64,000 nt of DNA, taken from positions 1 to 64,000 of the forward strand of contig NZ_JAHVJO010000001.1 of assembly GCF_019801215.1 (NCBI RefSeq). Reading direction: 5' to 3'. Below the pieces are notes generated by a model. That model made no database searches. It saw only the letters and a list, made by a program, of their open reading frames with translations, and was not told the DNA's origin. Positions 9,501 to 18,260 of the stretch are shown here, piece after piece. The first letter of the stretch is position 1; the number at the start of each line of letters is the position of its first letter. Position numbers and translations under genes: made by a program. Origin of the DNA: Fictibacillus nanhaiensis. Its GTDB lineage: Bacteria; Bacillota; Bacilli; Bacillales; Fictibacillaceae.

Positions 9501-9766
9501 TAACCGGTCATTTCAGCATTTCATTGTCCAGCTTCAGCGGCTAAAAGCTCGAGGCACAACGTTTTTTCGGGAAACACCAAAAGCGTGTTTGCACTCAAAA
9601 ACTTTTGTGCTTTCGCTTTTTAGCGAGCCGCTTCAGCATTTCATTGTCCAGCTTCAATGACCAGCCACTCGAGGTTACATACTCTTCCTCCAAGGATACA
9701 AAGTGCGTATCCGTTGTCCGAAGAGTATGTGCTGGTCGTGGCTAAACCGGTCATTTCAGCATTTCA
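9501..9766. repeat. Two-unit structured intergenic repeat (REP-like)
   Basis: The 478 bases between the hydrolase gene and the next small gene contain two tandem units of about 120 bases. TTCAGCATTTCATTGTCCAG occurs at 9512 and again at 9632, and a truncated copy TTCAGCATTTCA at 9755; AACCGGTCATTTCAGCATTT occurs at 9502 and 9745. Each unit can fold on itself: AGCGGCT pairs with AGCCGCT in the first, and GACCAGC with GCTGGTC plus CATACTCTT with AAGAGTATG in the second. No open frame with a ribosome site lies inside. Similar dispersed elements occur in bacillus genomes, from memory. Confidence 0.6.
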
Positions 9767-9861
9767 GTACAAATTTGTGCGTTTGTCTCTATTCCTCTTT
9801 ACCCACTACGTACATATTTTAATAAGGAGTAAGAACGCATAAAGAAGAAGGAGGTAGCAGG

Positions 9862-10029
9862 ATGTCTTACCCATATTATCCTTACTATTACCCGTATGCT
9901 TATCCTTATGGAGGGTATGGATACGGTTATGGTGGCTTTGGTTACGGTTGGATCTGGGCTGTATTAATAATCTTGTTTATTCTCATATTAATTTTTGGTG
10001 GCTGGTGGTGGTTCAACAACAGAATTTAG
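9862..10029 (+). CDS. YjcZ-type small spore membrane peptide, 55 residues
   Basis: A short gene with AAGGAGG 7 bases before ATG 9862. The product is MSYPYYPYYYPYAYPYGGYG followed by a GYGYGGFGYG stretch, a single hydrophobic segment (IWAVLIILFILILIF) and the polar tail WWWFNNRI. The layout, a Tyr/Gly/Pro-rich head and one C-terminal membrane helix, is that of the YjcZ/SscA small sporulation proteins of bacilli. Tyrosine-rich heads in this group are often part of spore coat or inner layers. Membership of this family is by resemblance, so the exact role is open. Confidence 0.75.
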   Translation: MSYPYYPYYYPYAYPYGGYGYGYGGFGYGWIWAVLIILFILILIFGGWWWFNNRI

Positions 10030-10033
10030 TAAC

Positions 10034-10067
10034 AAAAGGCTTGGAGGTAGGGTCTTCAGGCCTTTTT
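10034..10067 (+). terminator. Terminator after the YjcZ-type gene
   Basis: Arms AAAAGGC and GCCTTTT enclose a 19-base loop and run into TTTTTT. It starts 5 bases after the stop codon. Confidence 0.5.
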
Positions 10068-10126
10068 TACTTGTGTATGTATGAATGGTTATGCGGGGAT
10101 AATGAAAGAAAAAATGGAGAGATGTT

Positions 10127-10366
10127 ATGCATAGTCGTCAAACAGTCCGCTATATTTGCGAAGAATACATGAGCGGCAACTGTTATTATTACAAAAGTGA
10201 AATCATTACACACGACAATTGGAAAAATCTTGACTCCCTTTCCTGGTCAAGGCCCCGTCCAATATCAAAGAAAACCTTTTTAAAACAGAAAAAAGCAGGA
10301 TATAAGACTGAGCATAGGTTCATAAAGAAAGAACCGGCTAAAGTCATTACGTTGCCTCAAATCTAA
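10127..10366 (+). CDS. Hypothetical protein, 79 residues
   Basis: I do not recognise this small basic protein. It begins MHSRQTVRYICEEYMSGNC, has two cysteines and a cluster of aromatic residues near the N-terminus, and ends in a lysine-rich tail. No signal peptide or membrane segment is seen. GGAGAG lies 5 bases before ATG 10127, and a good terminator follows the stop, which supports a real single-gene unit. Confidence 0.6.
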   Translation: MHSRQTVRYICEEYMSGNCYYYKSEIITHDNWKNLDSLSWSRPRPISKKTFLKQKKAGYKTEHRFIKKEPAKVITLPQI

Positions 10367-10369
10367 AAT

Positions 10370-10391
10370 CGTCTCTATAGAGGCGGTTTTT
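10370..10391 (+). terminator. Terminator of the 79-residue gene
   Basis: Arms CGTCTC and GAGGCG with a TATA loop are followed by GTTTTTG, immediately after the stop codon. Confidence 0.6.
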
Positions 10392-10490
10392 GTTTTAAGA
10401 AGCTGAACGATTCTCTAAAAAGGGGATTACATCTAATTTAAGTATGGGAATATAAATCATAAGGATGTGTATGGAAGGAGAGAGAGAATA

Positions 10491-11873
10491 ATGGAGCATT
10501 ATAGAATTGCAAAAGATACGTTAGGAGAGGTGCATGTTCCAGAGCATGCTTATTATGGAGCGCAAACTCAACGGGCAGTAAATAATTTTCCTATTAGTGG
10601 AATGCGGCTGCCTTTTGCCTTTATAAAAGCTCAGGCCATCATTAAAGCAAGTGCTGCATCTGCAAATAAACAGTGCGGTGTTCTTGATGAAAAAAAAGCA
10701 GAAAGTATTATTCAAGCTGCAGAAGAAGTTATAAGTGGAAAGTGGAATGAACAATTTGTAGTAGATGTGTACCAGGCAGGTGCCGGAACTTCGCAAAATA
10801 TGAATGTAAACGAAGTACTTGCATCAAGAGCAGCTGAAATTCTCCAAGGGAAAAAAGGGGACTATTCACTCGTTCACCCCAACGATGATGTGAACATGTC
10901 TCAATCTACAAACGATACCATCCCCACAGCCATACAGCTATCCATTGCGACGCAACTCTTTGAAACCTTATATCCAGCGTTACATAATTTGATAAAGGTA
11001 CTTGAAGAAAAAGAAAAGGAATTTCATTCGGTCATTAAAGCGGGAAGAACACACCTGCAGGATGCCGTTCCAATAAGGCTTGGCAGTGAATTTAAAGGAT
11101 ATAAAGGAGCTGTTACGTCTGTAATAAATGCTATAACCCAAACGGAAAAATCGTTATATGAGTTAGGATTAGGTGGAAATGCGGTAGGTACGGGAATCAA
11201 TGCCCATAAAGATTTTGCGGCACTTGCCATAAAAGAGATAGCAAACCGTACGGGCCTTCCCTTTTTCCAAAGTGACAATACGTATAGTTTTATGCAGAAC
11301 ACCAACGCTGCAATTCGGATTAGCGGTCACTTAAAAGAATTAGCTGTTCATCTTATAAAAATATCGAGTGATCTTAGACTTTTGAGCAGCGGACCAAGAA
11401 CAGGCCTTGCTGAAATTACATTACCTCCAGTTCAGCCGGGTTCTTCAATAATGCCAGGGAAAATCAACCCGGTTATCCTAGAGAATCTTTATATGATCTG
11501 TTCACAAGTAATAGGAAATGATTCCTGTGTAACTACAGCTGCAATAGGGAGTCAGCTAGAGATTAATCCGATGATGCCGGTCATTGGTTATAATGTTCTG
11601 CAATCTATTACCATCATAAGCAATGGCATAAATGTTTTCACAGAAAAATGTTTAAAAGACATTCGTGCGAATACAGAAAAAATTCAGGAGTGGCTCGATC
11701 AGAGTCTCTCATTAGTAACGGCATTAAATCCACATATTGGGTATGAAAAAGCAGCAGCTTTGGCAAAGGAAAGCTTTGAAACAGGGAAAACGTTAAAAGC
11801 TCTTTTAGTTGAAAAAGGTTTATTTTCAATAGAGGAAGCTAATAACATTTTAGATCCGCATTCGATGATTTAA
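10491..11873 (+). CDS. Aspartase/fumarase superfamily lyase (probable aspartate ammonia-lyase)
   Basis: A 460-residue member of the class II fumarase/aspartase superfamily. The signature GSSIMPGKINPV is intact, as are VYQAGAGTSQNMNVNEVLA, HPNDDVNMSQSTNDTIPTA and AGRTHLQDAVPIRLG, which carry the substrate-binding and catalytic residues. The text around NFPISG, QSTND and SGPRTGLAEI reads closer to bacterial aspartases such as B. subtilis AnsB than to FumC, but residues alone do not settle aspartate versus fumarate. ATG 10491 follows GGAGAGAGAGAATA; an upstream in-frame ATG at 10467 lacks a ribosome site. The C-terminus is a little short for aspartase. Its neighbour is asparagine synthetase, which fits aspartate/asparagine metabolism. 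Confidence 0.75.
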   Translation: MEHYRIAKDTLGEVHVPEHAYYGAQTQRAVNNFPISGMRLPFAFIKAQAIIKASAASANKQCGVLDEKKAESIIQAAEEVISGKWNEQFVVDVYQAGAGTSQNMNVNEVLASRAAEILQGKKGDYSLVHPNDDVNMSQSTNDTIPTAIQLSIATQLFETLYPALHNLIKVLEEKEKEFHSVIKAGRTHLQDAVPIRLGSEFKGYKGAVTSVINAITQTEKSLYELGLGGNAVGTGINAHKDFAALAIKEIANRTGLPFFQSDNTYSFMQNTNAAIRISGHLKELAVHLIKISSDLRLLSSGPRTGLAEITLPPVQPGSSIMPGKINPVILENLYMICSQVIGNDSCVTTAAIGSQLEINPMMPVIGYNVLQSITIISNGINVFTEKCLKDIRANTEKIQEWLDQSLSLVTALNPHIGYEKAAALAKESFETGKTLKALLVEKGLFSIEEANNILDPHSMI

Positions 11874-11957
11874 CAATCGTTTTACGTAACTTTTTTTATT
11901 GTTTTTCTCGACAAATATAGTACAGATTCCTTGTTTTTCATTTTTTTAACAAAAATG

Positions 11958-11986
11958 TAGTGAACGTTAATATTCCACGTTATAAT
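11958..11986 (+). promoter_or_regulatory. Possible sigma-A promoter of asnB
   Basis: A perfect -10 box TATAAT at 11981-11986 has a weak -35 (TAGTGA, 11958-11963) 17 bases upstream. It would give a 5' leader of about 115 bases before asnB. The weak -35 makes this tentative. Confidence 0.4.
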
Positions 11987-12108
11987 AGAGAGGTTGATTC
12001 ACATATAAAGGGAATGAATTAATATTCTGGAAAATTAATTTTCTCGCTATCAATAAAATAAAATGGAACAACGGTTAAATTTGAACTGATTTATGGGAGG
12101 AACCATAT

Positions 12109-14025
12109 ATGTGTGGCTTTATTGGATATATTTTAAACACGCCTGAAACGGTTGAACAGCAAGAAACACAAAAATTAATAAATATGACAAATGTCATTAC
12201 TCATCGAGGTCCAGATGATAGTGGTCATTTTGTTGATCAATATGTTCGTTTTGGTTTTCGCCGCTTAAGCATCATAGATATTGAAAGCGGTAAACAACCT
12301 CTTTCCTATGAGGATGATCGTTATTGGATCATCTTTAATGGTGAAATATATAACTATGTAGAAATAAGAAAAGAGCTAGAAGAAAAGGGATTTGAATTTA
12401 AAACACATTCGGATACAGAAGTCATCTTAGCTCTTTTCAGTGAAAGACGCGAAGAAGCAATGAAAGAACTTCGTGGGATGTTTGGTTTCTTAATCTGGGA
12501 TAAGGAAACGAAAGAGCTTTTTGGTGCTCGTGATGCGTTTGGAATTAAACCTTTTTTCTATTTAGAAGATGAAGAAGGGTTATACTGTGCCTCAGAAAAG
12601 AAGAGTATTACACTCGCAAAAGAAGCTCAGCAAGTAGACGTAGAGGCTCTCCATCACTATTTGACGTATCAGTTCGTACCAGAGCCAATGACGCTTACAA
12701 AAAACATTAAAAAACTTGAACCCGGCCATTATTTCATTAAAAAAGCAGGAAGACCTCTCCAAATCAAACCATTTTGGAAACCGAGCTTTGCACCTGAAAA
12801 GATGACACTTGAAAAAGCAAAAGATGAGATCAGATCTGTAATGAGAGATTCAGTAAAAGTTCATATGCGCTCTGATGTACCTGTTGGAGCTTTCCTATCC
12901 GGTGGTATTGATTCAAGCACGATCGTTGCACTGGCCAGTGAACTTCATCCTTCTTTAAAAACGTTTACAGTCGGTTTTGAAAGAGAAGGGTTTAGCGAGA
13001 TAGACGTTGCGGTTCAAACAGCAGCTGCATTAAATGTGGAAAATATCCATTACCTTGTTAAGCCGGATGAATTTATGAGAGAACTTCCTAAGATTATTTG
13101 GCACATGGACGATCCGGTAGCTGACCCTGCTGCTGTACCTCTATATTTTGTTGCTCGTGAGGCTGCTAAGCACGTCACCGTAGTACTTTCAGGTGAAGGT
13201 GCGGATGAACTATTTGGAGGATATAATATCTACCATGAGCCCCATTCATTGCGACATCTGTCTTCACTTCCTAAAGGAGTTACAAAAGGTCTTGCAGCTA
13301 TAGCGAAGATGCTTCCTGAAGGCATAAAAGGCAAAAGTTTCTTAGAACGCGGCAGCATGACGATCGAAGAGCGCTACATTGGGAACGCAAAAATGTTTAC
13401 CGAATTCGAAAAAAGCCATCTATTGAAGGACTATCGTTCTGCTTTTAATTATAAGAATGTAACAAAACCATTGTACGAGACAGCAAAAGATTTTCATGAC
13501 ATCCATAAGATGCAGTACATCGATCTACATACTTGGATGCGAGGAGATATTCTTGTAAAAGCTGATAAAATGACGATGGCTCACTCATTAGAACTTCGGG
13601 TTCCTTTCTTGGACAAAGAAGTTTTTAAGGTTGCAGCAAGTTTGCATCCTGAACTGACCGTAACGAACGGTACTACAAAGTATGCGTTAAGAGAGGCGAT
13701 GAAAGGAATAGTGCCTGAATCTGTTCTTTATCGCAGAAAATTAGGATTCCCTGTTCCGATTCGTCATTGGCTGAAGAATGAGATGTATGATTGGGCAAAA
13801 CAGCTTATTCTAATAAGTGATACAGATCAATATTTGAACAAAGATGTTGTCATTCAGCTATTAGAGAACCATAGAGCAGGTAAAGGGGATTACAGTAGAA
13901 AAATATGGACTGTGCTCATGTTTATGCTTTGGCATCAGATAAATATTGAAAAAACATACAACTTTGGTAAAGACTTGATGGATGATGCGGATAGCCTAGA
14001 GAAAATGACCGTTACAAGCCTATAA
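12109..14025 (+). CDS. asnB: Asparagine synthase (glutamine-hydrolysing)
   Basis: This enzyme makes asparagine from aspartate, ATP and glutamine. The mature protein starts at Cys2 (MCGFIGYI), the glutaminase nucleophile; HRGPDDSGHF, GEIYNY and DTEVILALF mark the N-terminal class II amidotransferase domain. The synthetase domain has the pyrophosphate loop SGGIDSS near residue 263 and the SGEGADELFGGY motif. The 638-residue length and the wording FRRLSIIDIESGKQPLSYED match B. subtilis AsnB closely. GGGAGGA lies 9 bases before ATG 12109. It is followed by yugI with its own ribosome site. Confidence 0.95.
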   Translation: MCGFIGYILNTPETVEQQETQKLINMTNVITHRGPDDSGHFVDQYVRFGFRRLSIIDIESGKQPLSYEDDRYWIIFNGEIYNYVEIRKELEEKGFEFKTHSDTEVILALFSERREEAMKELRGMFGFLIWDKETKELFGARDAFGIKPFFYLEDEEGLYCASEKKSITLAKEAQQVDVEALHHYLTYQFVPEPMTLTKNIKKLEPGHYFIKKAGRPLQIKPFWKPSFAPEKMTLEKAKDEIRSVMRDSVKVHMRSDVPVGAFLSGGIDSSTIVALASELHPSLKTFTVGFEREGFSEIDVAVQTAAALNVENIHYLVKPDEFMRELPKIIWHMDDPVADPAAVPLYFVAREAAKHVTVVLSGEGADELFGGYNIYHEPHSLRHLSSLPKGVTKGLAAIAKMLPEGIKGKSFLERGSMTIEERYIGNAKMFTEFEKSHLLKDYRSAFNYKNVTKPLYETAKDFHDIHKMQYIDLHTWMRGDILVKADKMTMAHSLELRVPFLDKEVFKVAASLHPELTVTNGTTKYALREAMKGIVPESVLYRRKLGFPVPIRHWLKNEMYDWAKQLILISDTDQYLNKDVVIQLLENHRAGKGDYSRKIWTVLMFMLWHQINIEKTYNFGKDLMDDADSLEKMTVTSL

Positions 14026-14104
14026 CACTCCTTTTATTTGGTTTTGCTTGTGTTGTGTTGTTATGTTATACTTAACAGGTTAAAAAATAGTTAGGAGTGT
14101 TTTC

Positions 14105-14527
14105 ATGAATTTTGAAGTAGGTAGCATTGTTGAAGGTAAAGTTACAGGCATTAAGCCTTTTGGTGCGTTCGTTGCATTAAATGATAATGTACAAGGTCTT
14201 GTGCATATTTCTGAAGTTTCTCATGGCTTCGTTAAAGATATTAATGACGCATTAAGTGTTGGTGACGTTGTGTCAGTGAAAATTCTTTCTGTTGACGAAG
14301 ACAGCAAGAAGATTTCTCTTTCCATCCGACAAACACAAGAAGCTCCAGCACCAGCACCAAAAAAGGAACGCCGTCCTGGTGGATTCAATAACAACAACAA
14401 AAAGAGCAGCAACAACAATGCTCAAGACGCTAACAAAGGGTTCAACACACTTGAAGCTAAGCTTAAAGATTGGTTGAAAGAGTCTACAGATCGTCAGGCT
14501 CAACTTAACAAGCGCCTTAAAAAATAA
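14105..14527 (+). CDS. yugI: S1-domain RNA-binding protein, general stress protein 13 family
   Basis: Residues 5-75 form an S1 RNA-binding domain (VGSIVEGKVTGIKPFGAFVA, VHISEVSHGFVKDI, VKILSVDEDSKKISLSIR). The tail is a low-complexity segment rich in P, K and N (APAPAPKKERR, then an NNNNKKSSNNN run) and a short basic helix. Length 140 is close to B. subtilis YugI (GSP13), a ribosome-associated stress protein. AGGAG precedes ATG 14105. The position before yuzA, yugJ and pgi keeps the yug gene order of B. subtilis, which supports the name. Confidence 0.9.
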   Translation: MNFEVGSIVEGKVTGIKPFGAFVALNDNVQGLVHISEVSHGFVKDINDALSVGDVVSVKILSVDEDSKKISLSIRQTQEAPAPAPKKERRPGGFNNNNKKSSNNNAQDANKGFNTLEAKLKDWLKESTDRQAQLNKRLKK

Positions 14528-14534
14528 TAATAAG

Positions 14535-14569
14535 AAAACCTCTCGATTTTTAAATCGAGAGGTTTTTTT
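14535..14569. terminator. Bidirectional terminator between yugI and yuzA
   Basis: The stem ACCTCTCGATTT/AAATCGAGAGGT has a 2-4 base loop and is flanked by A4 on the left and T7 on the right. It lies just after the yugI stop and downstream of the minus-strand yuzA. Confidence 0.85.
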
Positions 14570-14595
14570 GTCTGTTCTGCTGTTGTTATATGCTT

Positions 14596-14832
14596 TTAAG
14601 CTTTGTTATGCTCTGTATGCCCTTCGCGGCTCAATTCTTCAGATGGCTTGAACAATAATGTCAGACAATACAAACCTGAAAGCCCAACAAGACCGTAGAC
14701 AATACGAGCAAGTGCCGAATCTTGTCCACCAAAAATGGCTGCTACAAGGTCAAACTGGAAGAATCCGATCAGACCCCAATTAATTGCTCCGATAATAACT
14801 AATGCTAAAGCGAATCGTTGTAATCCACTCAT
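14596..14832 (-). CDS. yuzA: DUF378 small membrane protein
   Basis: A 78-residue protein with two hydrophobic segments (LALVIIGAINWGLIGFF and IVYGLVGLSGLYCLTLLF) and the DUF378 signature IGAINWGLIGFF with FDLVAAIFG between them. The tail is polar. Its function is unknown. AAGGAGG lies upstream of ATG 14832. The gene sits between yugI and yugJ as in B. subtilis, but points the other way from its neighbours. A sigma-B-like promoter is found about 70 bases upstream, suggesting stress control. Confidence 0.88.
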   Translation of the reverse strand: MSGLQRFALALVIIGAINWGLIGFFQFDLVAAIFGGQDSALARIVYGLVGLSGLYCLTLLFKPSEELSREGHTEHNKA

Positions 14833-14902
14833 GTGTATTCCCTCCTTATTTTTGATGAATAGAATGCCGTATTAGGGTGTCTATTTTTTTCTATATTTAT
14901 AC

Positions 14903-14927
14903 ATTCCCGTATATTTAAGGATGAAAC
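14903..14927 (-). promoter_or_regulatory. Sigma-B-type promoter of yuzA
   Basis: On the minus strand GTTTCA (14927-14922) and GGGAAT (14908-14903) are 13 bases apart, close to the sigma-B pattern GTTT-N13-15-GGGWAT. The predicted transcript would start about 65 bases before the yuzA ATG. Confidence 0.5.
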
Positions 14928-15031
14928 AAAGTACGAAAACAAAAGCTAGTATACGAATAAGCGTATTGCTTTACTTCAGTTAACGAGTCACACATAATAC
15001 GGATTAACTGATAAAAGAAGGAGAGATATGA

Positions 15032-16195
15032 ATGGATGCATATACCTATTATAATCCAACTCGATTAGTGTTTGGTAAAGACCAAATCACTGCTCTAAAA
15101 GACGAACTAGGAGCACTTGGTAAAAAAGTTCTTCTCGTTTATGGTGGAGGAAGCATTAAACGAAACGGTTTATACGATAAAGTGATGAATGAATTAAAGG
15201 GTTTAGGTGCTGAAGTCAGTGAGCTATCAGGAGTAGAACCTAATCCAAGACTTTCTACTGTAAAAAGAGGAATTGACATCTGCAAAGAAGAAGGTATCGA
15301 ATGTTTACTTGCTGTAGGAGGAGGCAGTGTAATCGATTGTACAAAAGCAATTGCAGCTGGGGCAAAATACGATGGTGACGTTTGGGATTTGATCACGTTA
15401 AAGGCTCAGCCTGAAGAGGCTCTTCCTTTCGGGGCGATACTTACGTTAGCAGCGACAGGATCTGAAATGAACGCAGGATCTGTCATTACGAACTGGGAAA
15501 CTCAAGAAAAATATGGATGGGGAAGTCCGCTTAATTTTCCAAAGTTCTCTATATTAGATCCTACCTATACGTTTTCTGTTCCGAAAGATCAGACGATTTA
15601 CGGCATCGTAGACATGATGTCTCATGTTCTCGAACAATACTTTCATAATGCACAAAACACACCTTTACAAGACCGTTTTGCTGAATCAATCTTGTTGACA
15701 GTGATGGATGCAGCGCCAAAGCTTTTAGAAGACCTTGAGAACTACGAACTGCGTGAAACCATCCTTTATAGCGGTACAATGGCATTAAACGGTACACTGC
15801 AAATGGGCGTTCGTGGAGATTGGGGAAGTCACAATATTGAACACGCCGTTTCTGCTGTATACGACATTCCTCATGCAGGTGGTTTAGCTATACTCTTTCC
15901 AAACTGGATGAGACATAATATCGATACAAATGTTGAACGTTTTAAACAGCTTGCGACTCGTGTTTTTGATGTAGAAACAGAAGGAAAATCCGATAAACAA
16001 ATTGGATTGGAAGGCATCGATCGATTATCGGCATTCTGGACTTCACTTGGTGCCCCTAACACATTAGCTCACTATAAAATTGATAACTCTAAGCTTGATG
16101 TAATAGCTGAAAAAGCGATGGCAAGAGGAGAGTTTGGCAATTTTAGCAAACAAAATAAAGAAGATGTTCTAACAATCTTAGAGATGTCATTATAA
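15032..16195 (+). CDS. yugJ: Iron-containing alcohol dehydrogenase (butanol dehydrogenase type)
   Basis: A 387-residue group III, Fe-dependent alcohol dehydrogenase. The NAD(P)-binding GGGSIKRNG and [15 protein letters not shown] motifs, ATGSEMN, and the metal ligands in [12 protein letters not shown] and [14 protein letters not shown] (His) are visible. The N-terminus ([13 protein letters not shown]) and the internal [20 protein letters not shown] segment are nearly those of B. subtilis YugJ/YugK, which are NADPH-dependent butanol dehydrogenase-like; the assignment to J rather than K is not certain. GAAGGAGAG precedes ATG 15032. The enzyme is cytoplasmic and probably reduces aldehydes. It ends in a strong terminator before pgi. 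Confidence 0.9.
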   Translation: MDAYTYYNPTRLVFGKDQITALKDELGALGKKVLLVYGGGSIKRNGLYDKVMNELKGLGAEVSELSGVEPNPRLSTVKRGIDICKEEGIECLLAVGGGSVIDCTKAIAAGAKYDGDVWDLITLKAQPEEALPFGAILTLAATGSEMNAGSVITNWETQEKYGWGSPLNFPKFSILDPTYTFSVPKDQTIYGIVDMMSHVLEQYFHNAQNTPLQDRFAESILLTVMDAAPKLLEDLENYELRETILYSGTMALNGTLQMGVRGDWGSHNIEHAVSAVYDIPHAGGLAILFPNWMRHNIDTNVERFKQLATRVFDVETEGKSDKQIGLEGIDRLSAFWTSLGAPNTLAHYKIDNSKLDVIAEKAMARGEFGNFSKQNKEDVLTILEMSL

Positions 16196-16197
16196 GA

Positions 16198-16219
16198 GAA
16201 GGGGAGCCCCTTCTTTTTT
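16198..16219 (+). terminator. Terminator of yugJ
   Basis: GAAGGG and CCCTTC form a tight stem with a 4-base loop and a following run of T. Confidence 0.75.
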
Positions 16220-16326
16220 AAATATTTCGTCTATTAGCAGGAAACCGTTTTCATTTTTAGCGATTCTTGCTTTGCTTCGTTCCATTGTATAAAGTGAAAG
16301 AATAATGATTGTTAGGAGGCTTACAT

Positions 16327-17676
16327 ATGACGAAAAAGCTGAGTTTTGATTACAGCAAGACCCTTACTTTTATCGGGCAACATGAAGTAGATTACCTTAC
16401 TGGAGCTGTAAAAACAGCACATGAAGCCATTCATGAAAAGACAGGGGCAGGAAATGACTTTTTAGGCTGGGTGGATCTTCCTCAAAACTATGACCGTGAA
16501 GAGTTTAGCCGTATCGTGAAAAGTGCCGACAAGATTAAAAATGATTCTGATGTGCTTATCGTTGTCGGGATTGGCGGTTCTTATTTAGGTGCTCGTGCTG
16601 CAATCGAGATGTTAAATCACTCTTTTTACAATTTGCTTTCAAAAGAGGATAGAAAAACTCCTCAAGTTTTCTTTGCAGGACAAAATATTTCATCCACGTA
16701 TGTAAAAGAACTTTTTGATGTACTAGAGGGCAAAGACGTATCGGTGAATGTCATTTCAAAGTCTGGAACAACGACTGAGCCTGCTATTGCGTTTCGGATA
16801 TTTAGAAAGTTTTTAGAAGAAAAGTACGGAAAAGAAGAAGCACGTCAACGAATCTATGCGACGACAGACAAAGCACAAGGGGCTTTGAAAACTTTAGCAG
16901 ATGAAGAAGGCTATGAGTCGTTTATTATTCCTGATGATGTCGGCGGGCGTTATTCTGTTCTAACCGCAGTAGGTCTCTTGCCGATCGCCGTAAGTGGTGT
17001 GAACATTGAAGAAATGATGAGCGGTGCAAAGGATGCCTCTGTTGATTTTAACAATCCTAACCTTTCGGAAAATCATGCGTATCAATATGCAGCTGTAAGG
17101 AATGCGCTATACAATAAAGGGAAAACAATTGAGCTCATGGTGAATTATGAGCCAGGGCTTCACTATGTTTCTGAATGGTGGAAACAGCTGTATGGTGAAA
17201 GTGAAGGAAAAGATTATAAAGGAATTTACCCTGCATCCGTTGATTTCACGACAGACCTTCATTCAATGGGACAGTATGTACAAGAAGGGCGCAGAGATCT
17301 TTTTGAAACCGTCTTGTATGTGGATCAAGCTCGTGAAGAATTAACGATTGAAGAAGATGACCTTAACTTGGATAAACTAAATTTCCTTGCAGGTCAAACG
17401 ATGGATTTCGTGAATAAAAAAGCGTTTCAAGGAACATTGCTTGCACATACAGACGGAGGGGTTCCGAACTTAATCGTAAATATTCCCGAGTTGACTGCTT
17501 ATCATTTCGGTTACATGGTGTACTTCTTTGAAAAGGCATGTGCAGTCAGCGGTTACCTTTTAGGGGTAAATCCGTTTGATCAGCCTGGAGTAGAAGCATA
17601 TAAGAAGAATATGTTTGCCCTTCTTGGTAAGCCTGGATTTGAAAAAGAAAAAGAAGAGCTCGAGAAACGCTTATAA
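16327..17676 (+). CDS. pgi: Glucose-6-phosphate isomerase
   Basis: Interconverts glucose-6P and fructose-6P in glycolysis. The product of 449 residues has the sugar-phosphate binding motifs [30 protein letters not shown] and [16 protein letters not shown], and the family signature around [12 protein letters not shown] with the catalytic His in the [10 protein letters not shown] region. AGGAGG at 16314-16319 stands 7 bases before ATG 16327; the in-frame start at 16309 lies before that ribosome site and is rejected. Its place after yugJ matches B. subtilis. The nag genes at the end of the window feed the same fructose-6P pool. Confidence 0.97.
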   Translation: MTKKLSFDYSKTLTFIGQHEVDYLTGAVKTAHEAIHEKTGAGNDFLGWVDLPQNYDREEFSRIVKSADKIKNDSDVLIVVGIGGSYLGARAAIEMLNHSFYNLLSKEDRKTPQVFFAGQNISSTYVKELFDVLEGKDVSVNVISKSGTTTEPAIAFRIFRKFLEEKYGKEEARQRIYATTDKAQGALKTLADEEGYESFIIPDDVGGRYSVLTAVGLLPIAVSGVNIEEMMSGAKDASVDFNNPNLSENHAYQYAAVRNALYNKGKTIELMVNYEPGLHYVSEWWKQLYGESEGKDYKGIYPASVDFTTDLHSMGQYVQEGRRDLFETVLYVDQAREELTIEEDDLNLDKLNFLAGQTMDFVNKKAFQGTLLAHTDGGVPNLIVNIPELTAYHFGYMVYFFEKACAVSGYLLGVNPFDQPGVEAYKKNMFALLGKPGFEKEKEELEKRL

Positions 17677-17687
17677 AATAAATGAAG

Positions 17688-17733
17688 AAACTGGCCTCAT
17701 CGTCTTAATTAGACAGGTGAAGCCAGTTTTTTT
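17688..17733 (+). terminator. Terminator of pgi
   Basis: Outer arms AAACTGGC/GCCAGTTT and an inner GTC/GAC pair form a hairpin followed by T7. Confidence 0.8.
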
Positions 17734-17821
17734 ATATGTCTACATAAAAAACGAATCCAAATAAACTAATTGTGAATTGGATACGCTAATCAAAAGGATA
17801 GAAAAGGAGGATGAACAGAGT

Positions 17822-18226
17822 ATGAAAGCCATTAAGAGTAAATTGGAGAACGAATTAATCGCATTGAACGAAGCAGAAGATGTTTTAAAAAGCATGGGTT
17901 TTTCCTATGGAGGCAACTGGGACTATGACCATGGTTATTTTGACTACAAATTAGATGATGAAGTAGGTTATACCTTCTTAAGAGTTCCCTTTGAAGCTGT
18001 TGAGGGAGAGCTCGATAAAAAAGACACGGTTATAAAATTTGGTGAGCCTTTTTTATTGGCTCATAAATACCAGGTAGGCTTAGATGACTATGCGAGTACA
18101 GGAAATCTATCTGGAAGTGTCAATCAATTTTCAGAGCCACAAGACCCGGATGCGTCTGTAGATAAAAAATGGATCAACATTGGAAAAGAACTTGTGAATA
18201 AGGTTGAACATGCATTATTAAAATAA
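17822..18226 (+). CDS. yugN: YugN-like family protein
   Basis: A soluble acidic protein of 134 residues with no known function. The text VLKSMGFSYGGNWDYDHGYF and GEPFLLAHKYQVGLDD fits the YugN-like family, and the gene is placed between pgi and yugO as in B. subtilis. AAGGAGG lies 11 bases before ATG 17822, longer than usual; the nearer ATG at 17811 is out of frame, and a farther in-frame start at 17777 precedes the ribosome site. The convergent yugO gene follows and they share a hairpin. Confidence 0.8.
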   Translation: MKAIKSKLENELIALNEAEDVLKSMGFSYGGNWDYDHGYFDYKLDDEVGYTFLRVPFEAVEGELDKKDTVIKFGEPFLLAHKYQVGLDDYASTGNLSGSVNQFSEPQDPDASVDKKWINIGKELVNKVEHALLK

Positions 18227-18260
18227 GAATAGATAGGCAAAAAACTGCCTATCTATTCTT
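18225..18260. terminator. Perfect hairpin between yugN and yugO
   Basis: AAGAATAGATAGGCA pairs perfectly with TGCCTATCTATTCTT across a 6-base loop. It covers the end of both convergent genes. The flanking T tracts are modest on both strands (GTATTAG plus, ATTTTAAT minus). Confidence 0.6.

Noticed and set aside
13000-13600. Minus-strand and other overlapping frames within asnB, pgi, yugJ and similar long genes
   Set aside because: They are shadows of clearly conserved proteins and have no ribosome sites.
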